DNA from: Duganella qianjiadongensis
Lineage (GTDB): Bacteria; Pseudomonadota; Gammaproteobacteria; Burkholderiales; Burkholderiaceae_D
Direction of reading: 5' to 3'
Length of the DNA: 64,000 bases
NCBI RefSeq assembly: GCF_009857915.1
Contig: NZ_WWCM01000004.1
Location: 1 to 64,000, forward strand
The position numbers and the translations under genes were made by a program. Below the pieces are notes generated by a model. It was not told the DNA's origin. It made no database searches and saw only the letters and a list, made by a program, of their open reading frames with translations. The first letter of the stretch is position 1. Every line of letters begins with the position of its first letter. Below are positions 55,664-64,000 of this stretch, piece by piece.

Positions 55664-56470
55664 ATGTCCGTATTTCTCACTGTTGCTCTGGCTGCGGCCA
55701 CCCAGTTCGAGCCCACCTGTTCGTGGGACCGGCCGGGTGCGAATCCGTACACCGGTAGCACCAGTGCAGCCATCGAGCGCTACACCGACATCCCCGAGCA
55801 GGTACGCCGCACTCTCCGGCGGCGCATGGACGAGCACCAGTCGGATGACCGCGTCACCATTACCCGCGATGCCATCGTCGGCAAGAACCAGTACGAAGCG
55901 GGCATACGCGACATGCATTTCGGCGCGGCCTCGGTGTGCGCCACGGTTACCCGCAGCAAGTGGGCTGTCACCCGGCAGGAGCCGGGCGCAGTGTATTGCG
56001 TGGGCGAATACTGCATACTGGTGCCCCGTATCTGCGGCAATATCAGCCGCATCACCCGCCTGCCCGCGCCCCATACGGCCCACGCCGCCCCGGCCGCCCC
56101 GCCTGCTCCGGCCCTAGCCCAACGCGATCTGGGCAACAGCCTGCAGGCACGCGATCTGGGACTGGCCGACGCCACCCCGCCCGAAAGCACCGACGACGAC
56201 GACGCCAGCAAAGCACATGATCGTGCACGGGGCAATGTTACGGAAGTGTTCGAAGCGATACAGCAAGCCGAAGACGCCAATCAGGCCCTTGCCGGCGGCG
56301 ATGACCGCGATCACAACGGCCAGTTTGGCCGCCGCCCCGGCTGGCCCAAGGACCACGATGACAGCGATGACGGCTACTTCCCGGCCAGCCCCGTGCCGGA
56401 AGCCGATACCTGGGCCATGCTGCTGGCCGGTCTGGGCGTGCTCGGCCTGCTCATGCGCCGCCGTCGCTAG
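55664..56470 (+). CDS. MHFG-type PEP-CTERM protein
   Basis: 268 residues. It has an N-terminal hydrophobic segment (VFLTVALAAATQF, short as a signal peptide), then the family core GIRDMHFGAASVCATVTRSK and VYCVGEYCILVPRICGNISR, with several conserved Cys. A Pro/Ala linker and an Asp/His-rich stretch (DDRDHNGQF and KDHDDSDDG) follow, and the C-terminus is a PEP-CTERM signal: SPVPEADTWAMLLAGLGVLG and MRRRR. The MHFG tetrapeptide is the family name. It probably sits in the envelope after exosortase processing. No exosortase gene is in the window. Function unknown. Confidence 0.85.
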   Translation: MSVFLTVALAAATQFEPTCSWDRPGANPYTGSTSAAIERYTDIPEQVRRTLRRRMDEHQSDDRVTITRDAIVGKNQYEAGIRDMHFGAASVCATVTRSKWAVTRQEPGAVYCVGEYCILVPRICGNISRITRLPAPHTAHAAPAAPPAPALAQRDLGNSLQARDLGLADATPPESTDDDDASKAHDRARGNVTEVFEAIQQAEDANQALAGGDDRDHNGQFGRRPGWPKDHDDSDDGYFPASPVPEADTWAMLLAGLGVLGLLMRRRR

Positions 56471-56608
56471 TCGCCGCCGATAGCGCGGGCCGGCTGACCC
56501 ACGCTTTGCCTGCTGCGTCGTTTATAATCCATACCATCGTGCATGCCGCGCCGGCCCGTTCCGGCAGCCGCCTGCTTTTTTACCGTTTACCTTGCAGATT
56601 GTGAGCTT

Positions 56609-57418
56609 ATGCCTATTTCCATCAAATCCGCCGAAGACATCGCCGGCATGCGCGTCGCGGGCCGCCTCGGCTCCGAAGTGCTCGACTACATTACGCCCTT
56701 CGTCAAGGCTGGCGTGACCACCGGCGAAATCGACCGCCTGTGCCACGAATACATGGTGAATGTACAGGGCACCATTCCTGCCCCGCTCAACTATTGCCCG
56801 CCCGGCTACACGCCCTACCCGAAATCCATCTGCACCTCCGTCAACGACGTGATCTGCCACGGCATACCGGGCGATAAAGTGCTCAAGAACGGCGATGTGG
56901 TCAACCTCGACATCACCGTGATCAAGGATGGCTACCACGGCGACAACAGCCGCATGTTCTTCATCGGCGAACCATCCATCATGGCCAAGCGCCTGTCCGA
57001 CATCACCTACGAGTGCATGTGGCTGGGCATCGCCAAAGTCAAACCGGGTGCCTATCTGGGCGACATCGGCCACGCCATCCAGCAGCATGCCGAAAAAGCC
57101 GGCTACAGCGTGGTGCGCGAATTCTGCGGCCACGGCATCGGCAAGATCTTCCACGAAGAGCCGCAGGTTCTGCACTACGGCAAACCGGGCACGGGTGAGC
57201 AGCTGCAGGCCGGCATGATCTTCACCATCGAGCCGATGATCAATGCGGGCAAGCGCGACATCCGCGAAATGGGCGACGGCTGGACCATCAAGACCAAGGA
57301 CCGCAGCCTGTCGGCCCAGTGGGAACACACCATACTCGTCACCGACACCGGCTACGAAGTGCTGACGCTGTCGGCCGGCAGCCTGCCGCCACCTGCATTC
57401 ATTACCAACGCCGCCTGA
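56609..57418 (+). CDS. map: Type I methionine aminopeptidase
   Basis: The ATG at 56609 gives MPISIKSAEDIAGMRVAGRL, the standard start; the frame's earlier start at 56543 is unlike the family. The 269-residue pita-bread fold keeps its metal ligands: Asp pair (DITVIKDGYHGDNSR), His in FCGHGIGKIFHEEP, and Glu in FTIEPMIN and the final WEHTILVTDTG. It removes initiator Met from nascent proteins. It precedes glnD by 13 bp and may be co-transcribed. Confidence 0.97.
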   Translation: MPISIKSAEDIAGMRVAGRLGSEVLDYITPFVKAGVTTGEIDRLCHEYMVNVQGTIPAPLNYCPPGYTPYPKSICTSVNDVICHGIPGDKVLKNGDVVNLDITVIKDGYHGDNSRMFFIGEPSIMAKRLSDITYECMWLGIAKVKPGAYLGDIGHAIQQHAEKAGYSVVREFCGHGIGKIFHEEPQVLHYGKPGTGEQLQAGMIFTIEPMINAGKRDIREMGDGWTIKTKDRSLSAQWEHTILVTDTGYEVLTLSAGSLPPPAFITNAA

Positions 57419-57431
57419 ACGATCACCCCGG

Positions 57432-60014
57432 ATGAGCACACCAGCGATGAAGAAAGAACTGCGCGAACATCTGAAGCGCCAGTTGAAAGATGAGCGTCAG
57501 CAGATCATCGCTGGCTTCCAGTCCGACGGCATGCCGGAAAAGCTGCTGCGCAGCCTGCGCCAGAGCGTGGACGCCGTGCTCACCACGGCATGGTTCGAAG
57601 CCGGCCTGCCGGAAAACACCGCGCTGGTGGGCGTGGGCGGCTATGGCCGCGGCGAACTGTTTCCCCAGTCCGACGTCGACCTGCTGATCCTGCTGGAGCA
57701 AGCGCCCGATGCCGCCACCACGGCCAAGCTGGAAGAACTGGTGCAACTGCTGTGGGATCTGGGACTGGAAATCGGCCACAGCATCCGTACCGTGGACGAG
57801 TGCCTGACCGAATCGGCCGCCGATATCACGGTGCAGACCAGCCTGCTGGAAGCGCGCCTGATCTGCGGCAATCTGCCCCTGTTCGGCACGCTGCAGGAGC
57901 GCTACCGCGCCGCCATGGACCCGCGCGCCTTCTACCACGCCAAGGTGCTGGAAATGCGGCTGCGCCATGCCAAATACGAAGACACGGCCTTCAGTCTGGA
58001 GCCTAACTGCAAGGAAAGCCCGGGCGGCCTGCGCGATCTGCAAGTGATACTGTGGATGGTCAAAGCTGCCGGCGTGGCCAACTCGTGGCGCACGCTGGCT
58101 ACCAGCGGCCTGATTACCCAGACCGAAGCCAAACAGCTGATGGAAAAGGAGCGCGCCTTCAAGGATATCCGCATCCGTCTGCACCTGCACGCCAAACGGC
58201 GCGAGGACCGCCTCGTGTTCGACGTGCAGACCGCCATCGCCGAGTCGCTGGGCCTGCAGTCGACCGGCAGCGGGGCGAATATGCGCCGTGCCAGCGAATA
58301 CCTGATGCAGCGCTACTACTGGGCCGCCAAGACGGTGACCCAGCTGAACATGATTCTGCTGCAGAACATCGAAGAGCGCCTGTTCCCCAAGCCGGGCGTG
58401 ACGGTACGCATCAACGAACGCTTTAACAATGTCGATGGCCTGATCGATATCAGCGAAGACGACACCTTCGCCACCACGCCTTCGGCCATGCTGGAAGTGT
58501 TCGCCCTGATGACGGAGCGCCAGACGCTGACCGGCATGACCTCGCGCACCTTGCGCGCGCTATGGCATGAACGCTTCAAGATCGACGCCGAATTCCGCGC
58601 CGATCGGCGCAACCATGCGCTGTTCCTGCGCATCCTGCAGGCGCCGGTGGGCCTGCTGCACGCGCTGCGCCGCATGAACGACCTGTCTATCCTGGGCCGC
58701 TACCTGCCCAACTTCCGCAAGATCGTGGGCCAGATGCAGCACGACCTGTTCCACGTCTACACGGTGGACCAGCACATCCTGATGGTGGTGCGCAATATGC
58801 GCCGCTTCGCCATGGCCGAACACGCGCACGAATATCCGTTCTGCAGCCAGCTGATGGCCAACTTCCCTACGCCATGGCTGCTGTATCTGGGCGCGCTGTT
58901 CCACGACATCGCCAAAGGCCGCGGCGGCGACCACTCCAAGCTGGGTACTGTGGACGCCGAACAGTTCTGCCGCGAACACGGCATGAGCGAGGAAGATACC
59001 GAACTGGTGGTATTCATGGTGGAGCAGCACCTGACCATGTCGCAGGTAGCGCAGAAGCAGGATCTGTCCGATCCTGACGTGATTGCCGCCTTTGCCAATC
59101 TGGTCAAGGACGAGCGCCATCTGACCGCGCTGTATCTGCTGACCGTGGCCGACATCCGCGGCACCAGCCCGAAAGTGTGGAATGCATGGAAGGGCAAGCT
59201 GCTGGAAGACCTGTACCGCGTCACCCTGCGCGTGCTGGGCGGCGAACCGCACAGCGCCGACCGCGAACTGAAAAACCGCCAGCAGGAAGCACTGGCCACG
59301 CTGCGCCTGTACGGCCTGCCGCCCGACGCCCATACGGCGCTGTGGAAGCAGCTCGACATGGCCTATTTCCTGCGCCACGATGCGGCCGATATCGCCTGGC
59401 AGACCCGTGCCCTGTACGACCGCTATGACAGCGACAAGGCCGTGGTCAAATGCCGCCTTGCGCCTATCGGCGAAGGCTTGCAGGTGGCCGTCTACATCAA
59501 GGACCAGCCCGACCTGTTTGCGCGCATCTGCAGCTATTTCGACCGCAAGAACTTCAGCATCCTCGATGCCAAGATCCACACCACCCACCACGGCTATGCG
59601 CTCGATACCTTCCTCGTCACCGAGCAAAACTTCGCCAACAGCTACCGCGACATCATCAGCCTGATCGAGCACGAACTGTGCGCCCTGCTGTCGAGCGTGG
59701 ACGAACTGCCGGCGCCGGGCAAAGGCCGGTTGTCCCGCCTGTCGCGCACCTTCCCCATCCAGCCCACGGTGGATCTGCGTCCCGACGAACGGGGCCAGTA
59801 CTACCTGTTGTCGATTGCCGCCAATGACCGTACCGGCCTGCTGTACTCGATTGCCAACGTGCTGGCCAAGTACAAGATCAATCTGCATACGGCCAAGGTG
59901 ATGACGCTGGGCGAGCGGGTGGAAGACGTGTTCCTGATCGACGGTCCGTCGCTCAACGTGGCGCGCAACCAGATCCAGCTGGAAACCGATCTGCTGGAAG
60001 CCATCAAAGTCTAA
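57432..60014 (+). CDS. glnD: Bifunctional uridylyltransferase/uridylyl-removing enzyme GlnD
   Basis: 860 residues. Senses glutamine and modifies the PII proteins GlnB/GlnK, setting nitrogen control. The nucleotidyltransferase motif is GVGGYGRGELFPQSDVD (about 59-75). The HD domain for removal has YLGALFHDIAKGRGGDHSKL. Two C-terminal ACT domains (VYIKDQPDLFARICSYFDR and YYLLSIAANDRTGLLYSIAN) bind glutamine. All modules are intact. It starts 13 bp after map. Confidence 0.98.
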   Translation: MSTPAMKKELREHLKRQLKDERQQIIAGFQSDGMPEKLLRSLRQSVDAVLTTAWFEAGLPENTALVGVGGYGRGELFPQSDVDLLILLEQAPDAATTAKLEELVQLLWDLGLEIGHSIRTVDECLTESAADITVQTSLLEARLICGNLPLFGTLQERYRAAMDPRAFYHAKVLEMRLRHAKYEDTAFSLEPNCKESPGGLRDLQVILWMVKAAGVANSWRTLATSGLITQTEAKQLMEKERAFKDIRIRLHLHAKRREDRLVFDVQTAIAESLGLQSTGSGANMRRASEYLMQRYYWAAKTVTQLNMILLQNIEERLFPKPGVTVRINERFNNVDGLIDISEDDTFATTPSAMLEVFALMTERQTLTGMTSRTLRALWHERFKIDAEFRADRRNHALFLRILQAPVGLLHALRRMNDLSILGRYLPNFRKIVGQMQHDLFHVYTVDQHILMVVRNMRRFAMAEHAHEYPFCSQLMANFPTPWLLYLGALFHDIAKGRGGDHSKLGTVDAEQFCREHGMSEEDTELVVFMVEQHLTMSQVAQKQDLSDPDVIAAFANLVKDERHLTALYLLTVADIRGTSPKVWNAWKGKLLEDLYRVTLRVLGGEPHSADRELKNRQQEALATLRLYGLPPDAHTALWKQLDMAYFLRHDAADIAWQTRALYDRYDSDKAVVKCRLAPIGEGLQVAVYIKDQPDLFARICSYFDRKNFSILDAKIHTTHHGYALDTFLVTEQNFANSYRDIISLIEHELCALLSSVDELPAPGKGRLSRLSRTFPIQPTVDLRPDERGQYYLLSIAANDRTGLLYSIANVLAKYKINLHTAKVMTLGERVEDVFLIDGPSLNVARNQIQLETDLLEAIKV

Positions 60015-60065
60015 AGCGGAGCGCGCCAGACTCCCCTACAACATAACCGATAAAGAAAACGCATC

Positions 60066-60815
60066 ATGTCCGAAGAATTACTCCGCCTGTCCAAACGCAT
60101 GTCCGAGCTGGGCCTGTGCTCGCGCCGCGAAGCCGACGAATGGATAGCGCGGGGCTGGGTACGGGTGGACGGCAAGGTCGTCTCCGAACTCGGTAGCAAG
60201 GTCTACCCCAGCCAGCGCGTGACGGTAGAACGTCAGGCTGCCGCCGAACAGTCGAAACGGGTCACCATCCTGATCAACAAACCGATGGGCTATGTCAGCG
60301 GTCAGGCCGAAGATGGTTATACCCCCGCGGTAGCACTGATCAAACCGGAGAACCACTGGGTTGACGACCCTTCGCCGGAAGTGTTCCACCCCACCCAGCT
60401 ACGCTCGCTGGTGCCGGCCGGCCGGCTCGATATCGATTCCGTCGGCCTGCTGGTGCTGACCCAAGATGGCCGTGTAGCCAAGCATCTGATCGGCGAAACC
60501 ACCGACGTGGACAAGGAATATCTGGTGCGGGTGGAATACACCAAGCCTGGCAAGCTGCCTGACAGCGACCTGAAGAAGCTCAATCACGGCCTGTGGATGG
60601 ATGGCAAACCGCTGCTGCCTGCCAAAGTGCGCTGGCAGAACGACGACCAGCTCAGCTTCACCCTGCGCGAAGGCAAAAAACGCCAGATCCGCCGCATGTG
60701 CGATATGGTGGGCCTGAAAGTAGTGGGTCTGAAGCGGGTGCGCATCGGCAAGGTCAAACTGGGCGATCTGCCGGTAGGCCAGTGGCGCTACCTGCGTCCG
60801 GACGAACAATTCTGA
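60066..60815 (+). CDS. rluF: RsuA/RluB/RluF-family 23S rRNA pseudouridine synthase
   Basis: 249 residues. The N-terminal S4 RNA-binding domain is RLSKRMSELGLCSRREADEW; the catalytic Asp is in LVPAGRLDIDSVGLLVLTQD; the RluF-type LREGKKRQIRRMCDMVGL follows. It most resembles RluF (23S U2604) rather than RluB or RsuA in the spacing, but the exact uridine is not certain. It starts 51 bp after glnD. Confidence 0.85.
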   Translation: MSEELLRLSKRMSELGLCSRREADEWIARGWVRVDGKVVSELGSKVYPSQRVTVERQAAAEQSKRVTILINKPMGYVSGQAEDGYTPAVALIKPENHWVDDPSPEVFHPTQLRSLVPAGRLDIDSVGLLVLTQDGRVAKHLIGETTDVDKEYLVRVEYTKPGKLPDSDLKKLNHGLWMDGKPLLPAKVRWQNDDQLSFTLREGKKRQIRRMCDMVGLKVVGLKRVRIGKVKLGDLPVGQWRYLRPDEQF

Positions 60816-60969
60816 GGCGGCTGCCGGGCGTGCAAGCGCGTCGCCTCGCCGCCACGGCACCCGATATTTAACGTTTTAAATCGCTAATTTTACATTTTGT
60901 CATTTTGCAACCGATTGCTTCATGCTAGGATGGCTGACAACCTACCTACTCGATGACGACAAGCGGATA

Positions 60970-61809
60970 ATGGCGAGCCCGGCGCACACCTCACTAGCCC
61001 TGATTCTAGCCCTGGCCGGGGCTGTGCTAGCGGGCAGCCCCGCCACGGCGGCAGCGCAGGCGGCCGATATCCCCGTGACGCTGTATGCCGACGCCGGCTA
61101 TCCGCCCTACTCCTACGACAAACAAGGCAAACCGGCTGGCCTGTACTACGAAATCGTCAGCACTGCCGTCAAACGCATGCACGGCTACAAGGTCGAGATT
61201 CAGCCGGTACCATGGAAGCGCGGCATGAGTCTGCTCAAGTCCGGCAGCGGTTTTGCACTCTACCCGCCCTACCACAACACCCACGACGAACCGTGGACCT
61301 GGCCTTACTCGCTCCCCCTGTACGAAGAAAAAGTCATCGCCATCTGCCGCAAGGATGTGCTGGCCGCCAAAGCGCGCAAGCGCTGGCCGGAAGACTTCTA
61401 CGGCCTCACCATCGGCAATAACGCCGGCTTTATCGTGGGAGGCGAAAGCTTCGAGGCAGCCATCCGCGACGGCCACCTGAAGGTGGAAGAAGCCAGGGAC
61501 GTGGCCACCAATCTGCTCAAGCTGGGCATGCGCCGCATCGACTGCTATATCAACGACCGCATTGCCATCCAGTGGACGCTGAAACAGCTCAAGGCCGAAG
61601 GCCGCTATGACGAAGGCCACAGTCATGCCGAACTGGCCGAAGCGCTGGTGATCGCCACCGAACAGGGCTTCCTCGGCTACACCGAGCGCGATAATGGCCG
61701 CTACAGTTACAAGACCGATTTCGTCAAACAGTTCGACAGCATCATCTACCAGATGAAGCGTAGCGGGGAAATTGATACCATAGCGCGTAATTTCTTTAAA
61801 ACGCACTAA
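60970..61809 (+). CDS. Periplasmic amino-acid/solute-binding-like protein (SBP_bac_3)
   Basis: From the ATG at 60970 (AAGCGGA just upstream) it has a signal peptide ending AAAQA, then a type II periplasmic-binding fold: VTLYADAGYPPYSYDKQGKP, WKRGMSLLKSGSGFALYPPY, PLYEEKVIAICRKD and MRRIDCYINDR. The longer frame to 60922 is less likely. There is no ABC partner. Such orphan binding proteins often capture ligand for a sensor or are uncoupled receptors. The AT-rich stretch 60860-60920 is its likely promoter region. Confidence 0.85.
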   Translation: MASPAHTSLALILALAGAVLAGSPATAAAQAADIPVTLYADAGYPPYSYDKQGKPAGLYYEIVSTAVKRMHGYKVEIQPVPWKRGMSLLKSGSGFALYPPYHNTHDEPWTWPYSLPLYEEKVIAICRKDVLAAKARKRWPEDFYGLTIGNNAGFIVGGESFEAAIRDGHLKVEEARDVATNLLKLGMRRIDCYINDRIAIQWTLKQLKAEGRYDEGHSHAELAEALVIATEQGFLGYTERDNGRYSYKTDFVKQFDSIIYQMKRSGEIDTIARNFFKTH

Positions 61810-61827
61810 ACGGTTTGCATCCCTTCC

Positions 61828-62256
61828 ATGCCAGCTGCGCCTCCCTTCCCGCTACGTAAGGAATGCCCGCCCGGCGCCTGCGACTGCCAGCGCGACGAGC
61901 TGCTGGAGCAATGGTGCGCGCAGCCCGAGGCCACCGACATCCGCATAATGCGGCTCACGCGCGAGGAAGAAAAGCAGCTGATCGCCCGCATCGAAGCCAT
62001 GGCCAGCTACGCCGACCTGCGCCGCATCGAAGACCGGCTGTACCAGCTGCTAGGCGTCCGGCTCACCATTACCCCCAGCGCGAACGGCGTGCGCACCGTC
62101 ATGGGCCTGCAGATCCGGCTGGCACCCCGGCCCGGCCTGTGCCGCCGTACCCGCGAAGCCGTGCCCGCTGCAGTACGGCGCTGCCTGGCCAGTCATCCGG
62201 AAATTGTCTATGCCCTGCTGGACGCAAACGACCTGCTGGGCGGTGCCCAGCCCTAG
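61828..62256 (+). CDS. Conserved hypothetical protein (PFPLRKECPPGAC type)
   Basis: 142 residues. It starts PFPLRKECPPGACDCQRDEL, a Cys-rich opening seen in a family of uncharacterised betaproteobacterial proteins, followed by MRLTREEEKQLIARIEAMAS, a positively charged helical middle and RTREAVPAAVRRCLASHPEI near the end. Five Cys are present; CxC near the N-terminus could bind metal or form a disulfide, but no signal peptide is present. It overlaps the convergent KirBac gene by 4 bp at the 3' end. Confidence 0.75.
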   Translation: MPAAPPFPLRKECPPGACDCQRDELLEQWCAQPEATDIRIMRLTREEEKQLIARIEAMASYADLRRIEDRLYQLLGVRLTITPSANGVRTVMGLQIRLAPRPGLCRRTREAVPAAVRRCLASHPEIVYALLDANDLLGGAQP

Positions 62257-63221
62257 CCCGGATGGGCCAGCGCGGCGCCCGGCATATTGCCGCCCTCGGA
62301 ACCGTCCGGATAGATGTCGTGAAACTTGCTGTAGTCGAGAATACGGACGTTCCCTTCCAGCTTGTCGGACATGATGTCGGCGAAGTGGTGGTTGTAAAAA
62401 ATGTGGTCAGCCGAATAGGTCTGGCGCGCGTGCACGAAGTCGTTGAGCGTGTCGTCCGTGCCCGTCAGCAGCACCGACAGCGTGGCCGCTTCGCGCAGCA
62501 GGTCTTCCTGCGTCTTGCCCCACAGAGGGCTGGACTCGTCGATCCTATGCAGTATGGTCCAGGTCAGCGCGAACACGCCGGTGGTTTCGCGTTCCAGCTC
62601 CAGATCGTAGAAGCGGGTGAACATCTGGCCTTCCTGGGTCAGCTCGCGGCGGATCAGCGAAGCACGCACCGAAGCTTCCAGAATGAGGTTGCCGCGCTCG
62701 TTACCGGCACGCAACATCAGCGTGGGCACGCCGTTGAACGGCGTAATCACCGCCACATCGGAAAACAGGATGCGCGAAGTGGGACGGGAAAAGCGCGCAA
62801 ACAGCAGCCCCGTTACCACCGCCACCTGCACCATGCCGAACAGGATTTCCGTCGACGCCACCAGATGGCCGTAGGTCGAACCGGGGTTCATATAGCCGTA
62901 GCCCACAGTGGCCAGCGTCTCGATCGAGAAGAATAGCGCGTCGGGGAAATAGCCGGGACGGGCATTCGAAATCGAGCCCGGCACCATGTAGAAGGCGGTG
63001 GCAAAGAACAGATTGGTCAGCAGATAGCTGACGCCCACCAGCAGGAAAAAATTCGGCCAGCTCAGCGTGAGCATCCAGTGATACACATCGCCCCAGTACC
63101 AGCGCGCCACCCCGACCCGTTTGATCTTCGAGGTACCCATCTGGAATACCCCGCGCTCGTTGCCGACTTTGGGGCGGGCAGCTTTCTGTACGGGGATGCG
63201 CACTGGGCCATGGTGGGTCAT
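62253..63221 (-). CDS. Inward-rectifier-type K+ channel (KirBac)
   Basis: 322 residues. After a short cytosolic N-terminus come a slide helix (ARWYWGDVYHWMLTLSWPNF), an outer TM helix, a pore helix with filter ETLATVGYGYMNPG, an inner TM helix (ILFGMVQVAVVTGLLFARFS) and a long C-terminal cytosolic immunoglobulin-like domain (VAVITPFNGVPTLMLRAGNE onward). This is the layout of KirBac1/3. It gates K+ in response to lipids or pH in relatives. It starts 11 bp from def and overlaps the hypothetical gene by 4 bp. Confidence 0.93.
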   Translation of the reverse strand: MTHHGPVRIPVQKAARPKVGNERGVFQMGTSKIKRVGVARWYWGDVYHWMLTLSWPNFFLLVGVSYLLTNLFFATAFYMVPGSISNARPGYFPDALFFSIETLATVGYGYMNPGSTYGHLVASTEILFGMVQVAVVTGLLFARFSRPTSRILFSDVAVITPFNGVPTLMLRAGNERGNLILEASVRASLIRRELTQEGQMFTRFYDLELERETTGVFALTWTILHRIDESSPLWGKTQEDLLREAATLSVLLTGTDDTLNDFVHARQTYSADHIFYNHHFADIMSDKLEGNVRILDYSKFHDIYPDGSEGGNMPGAALAHPG

Positions 63222-63232
63222 GCTGATCTTCC

Positions 63233-63769
63233 TTAATCGTCGTCGTTGGGATCGAGCTCGGGGAACATCACTTCGGTATAGCCGAAACGGGAAAAATCCC
63301 GTATCCGCATAGGGTACAGGATACCCAGCAGGTGATCCACTTCATGCTGTACCACCCGCGCATGGAAGCCATCGACTTCGCGCAGGATGGGCTGGTTGAA
63401 CTGGTCCACGCCCTGATAGCGCAGCTGGGTATAGCGCGGCACGCTGCCGCGCAGGCCCGGCACCGAAAGACAGCCTTCGTAGCCCTCTTCCTGCTGTTCC
63501 GACAGCGGTGTCAGCACGGGATTGATCAGCACCGTTTCCGGCACTTGCGGCGCATCCGGATAGCGCAGGTTCTGCTTGAAGCCGAAGATCACCAGCTGCA
63601 GGTTGACGCCGATCTGCGGCGCCGCCAGTCCGGCGCCGTTGGCGGCGTGCATGGTATCGAACATATCGGCGATCAGCGTGCGCATGGCGGGGGTATCGAA
63701 CTCCGTCACCGGCTCGGCTACCCGCAGCAGGCGCGGATCGCCCATCTTCAGGATCTCGCGCACCGTCAC
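63233..63769 (-). CDS. def: Peptide deformylase
   Basis: 178 residues from a GTG at 63769, which overlaps the galU stop (GTGA). It removes the formyl group from nascent fMet with Fe2+/Zn2+. The motifs are [21 protein letters not shown] (Cys ligand) and [10 protein letters not shown] (His ligands with catalytic Glu). It pairs functionally with the map gene product, though map is 6 kb away, and it is not next to fmt as in E. coli. Confidence 0.96.
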   Translation of the reverse strand: MTVREILKMGDPRLLRVAEPVTEFDTPAMRTLIADMFDTMHAANGAGLAAPQIGVNLQLVIFGFKQNLRYPDAPQVPETVLINPVLTPLSEQQEEGYEGCLSVPGLRGSVPRYTQLRYQGVDQFNQPILREVDGFHARVVQHEVDHLLGILYPMRIRDFSRFGYTEVMFPELDPNDDD

Positions 63770-64000
63770 TTCGCGGCTCCGTCCTCGATCAGGCCGTGCA
63801 TCTCGCGCAGAAACTTGGTGTACTCTGCACCGGTCTCTGCATGCTTGAGGCCCATGGCCGTCATGGCTTTCAGATAACCCAGCTTGGAACCACAGTCATA
63901 GCGCGTACCATCGTAGCGGTAGGCCAGCACACGCTCGTCCTTCATCAGCGCGGCAATGCCATCGGTCAGTTGGATTTCGCCGCCGGTACCGGTGCCGAGA
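63766..64000 (-). CDS. galU: UTP-glucose-1-phosphate uridylyltransferase, C-terminal part
   Basis: The last 78 codons of galU run in from the right edge. The visible protein reads [18 protein letters not shown], then a [20 protein letters not shown] segment and a [20 protein letters not shown] tail, ending EDGAAK. GalU makes UDP-glucose for glycans, including exopolysaccharide. It overlaps the def start by 4 bp, giving a galU-def unit on the minus strand. The N-terminal nucleotide-binding part lies outside the window. Confidence 0.95.
   Translation of the reverse strand, partial: LGTGTGGEIQLTDGIAALMKDERVLAYRYDGTRYDCGSKLGYLKAMTAMGLKHAETGAEYTKFLREMHGLIEDGAAK

Overview
The window looks like a chromosomal segment of a high-GC betaproteobacterium of the Burkholderiales, most probably Oxalobacteraceae (Janthinobacterium/Duganella/Massilia-like). 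The grounds are the gene order guaB-guaA, ratA/rnfH beside a divergent smpB, and the long rpsB-tsf-pyrH-frr-uppS-cdsA-dxr-rseP-bamA-skp-lpxD-fabZ-lpxA-lpxB-rnhB run. Two PEP-CTERM proteins, REC/EAL and globin-GGDEF signalling proteins and many hybrid kinases point the same way. The genus is an inference; no rRNA or tRNA gene was seen.

Layout. 1-2790: a gene-poor, more AT-rich accessory strip abutting the 3' end of guaA. It holds the start of an IS3-type transposase at the left edge, a small ORF or two, a 20-bp-period repeat array resembling an IS21-family end, a DUF1778/GNAT toxin-antitoxin pair with a palindromic operator, a knot of inverted repeats, and paired TGCCAG repeats beside the guaA stop codon. 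2792-5938: guaB-guaA (GMP synthesis). 6186-9578: a DUF4124 protein, a LacI-type regulator with gluconokinase, and an alpha/beta hydrolase. 9547-15946: a minus-strand signalling operon (membrane hybrid kinase, outer-membrane porin, small PstS-like protein, REC-REC-kinase). 16063-18612: rnfH, ratA, smpB, a class II-type sirtuin and a DUF4259 protein.

18713-28872 is a complete, tightly overlapping chemosensory operon: soluble receptor with two signalling tips, triple-CheW scaffold, CheB, HEAT protein, CheR, CheY, CheA, STAS protein, CheY and a GAF-like protein. It has no membrane receptor and no separate single-domain CheW, so it is an unusual cytosolic array and the most interesting intact system here. 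29186-30600: nfeD-slipin pair. 30780-35602: ppsA, with divergent ppsR followed by a DosC-like oxygen-sensing diguanylate cyclase. 35621-39690: DUF805 protein, 2-hydroxycarboxylate transporter, PEP-CTERM protein and REC-EAL phosphodiesterase.

39700-55295 is the conserved translation/envelope superoperon, read right to left: ribosomal protein S2, EF-Ts, UMP kinase, ribosome recycling factor, undecaprenyl-PP and CDP-DAG synthesis, the isoprenoid enzyme Dxr, RseP, BamA, Skp and lipid A biosynthesis. It couples translation, isoprenoid carrier, phospholipid and outer-membrane assembly. 55664-62256 (plus strand): an MHFG PEP-CTERM protein, map, glnD, an RluF-like pseudouridine synthase, a periplasmic solute-binding protein and a small Cys-rich hypothetical. 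62253-64000 (minus strand): KirBac-like K+ channel, def, and the C-terminus of galU running off the edge.
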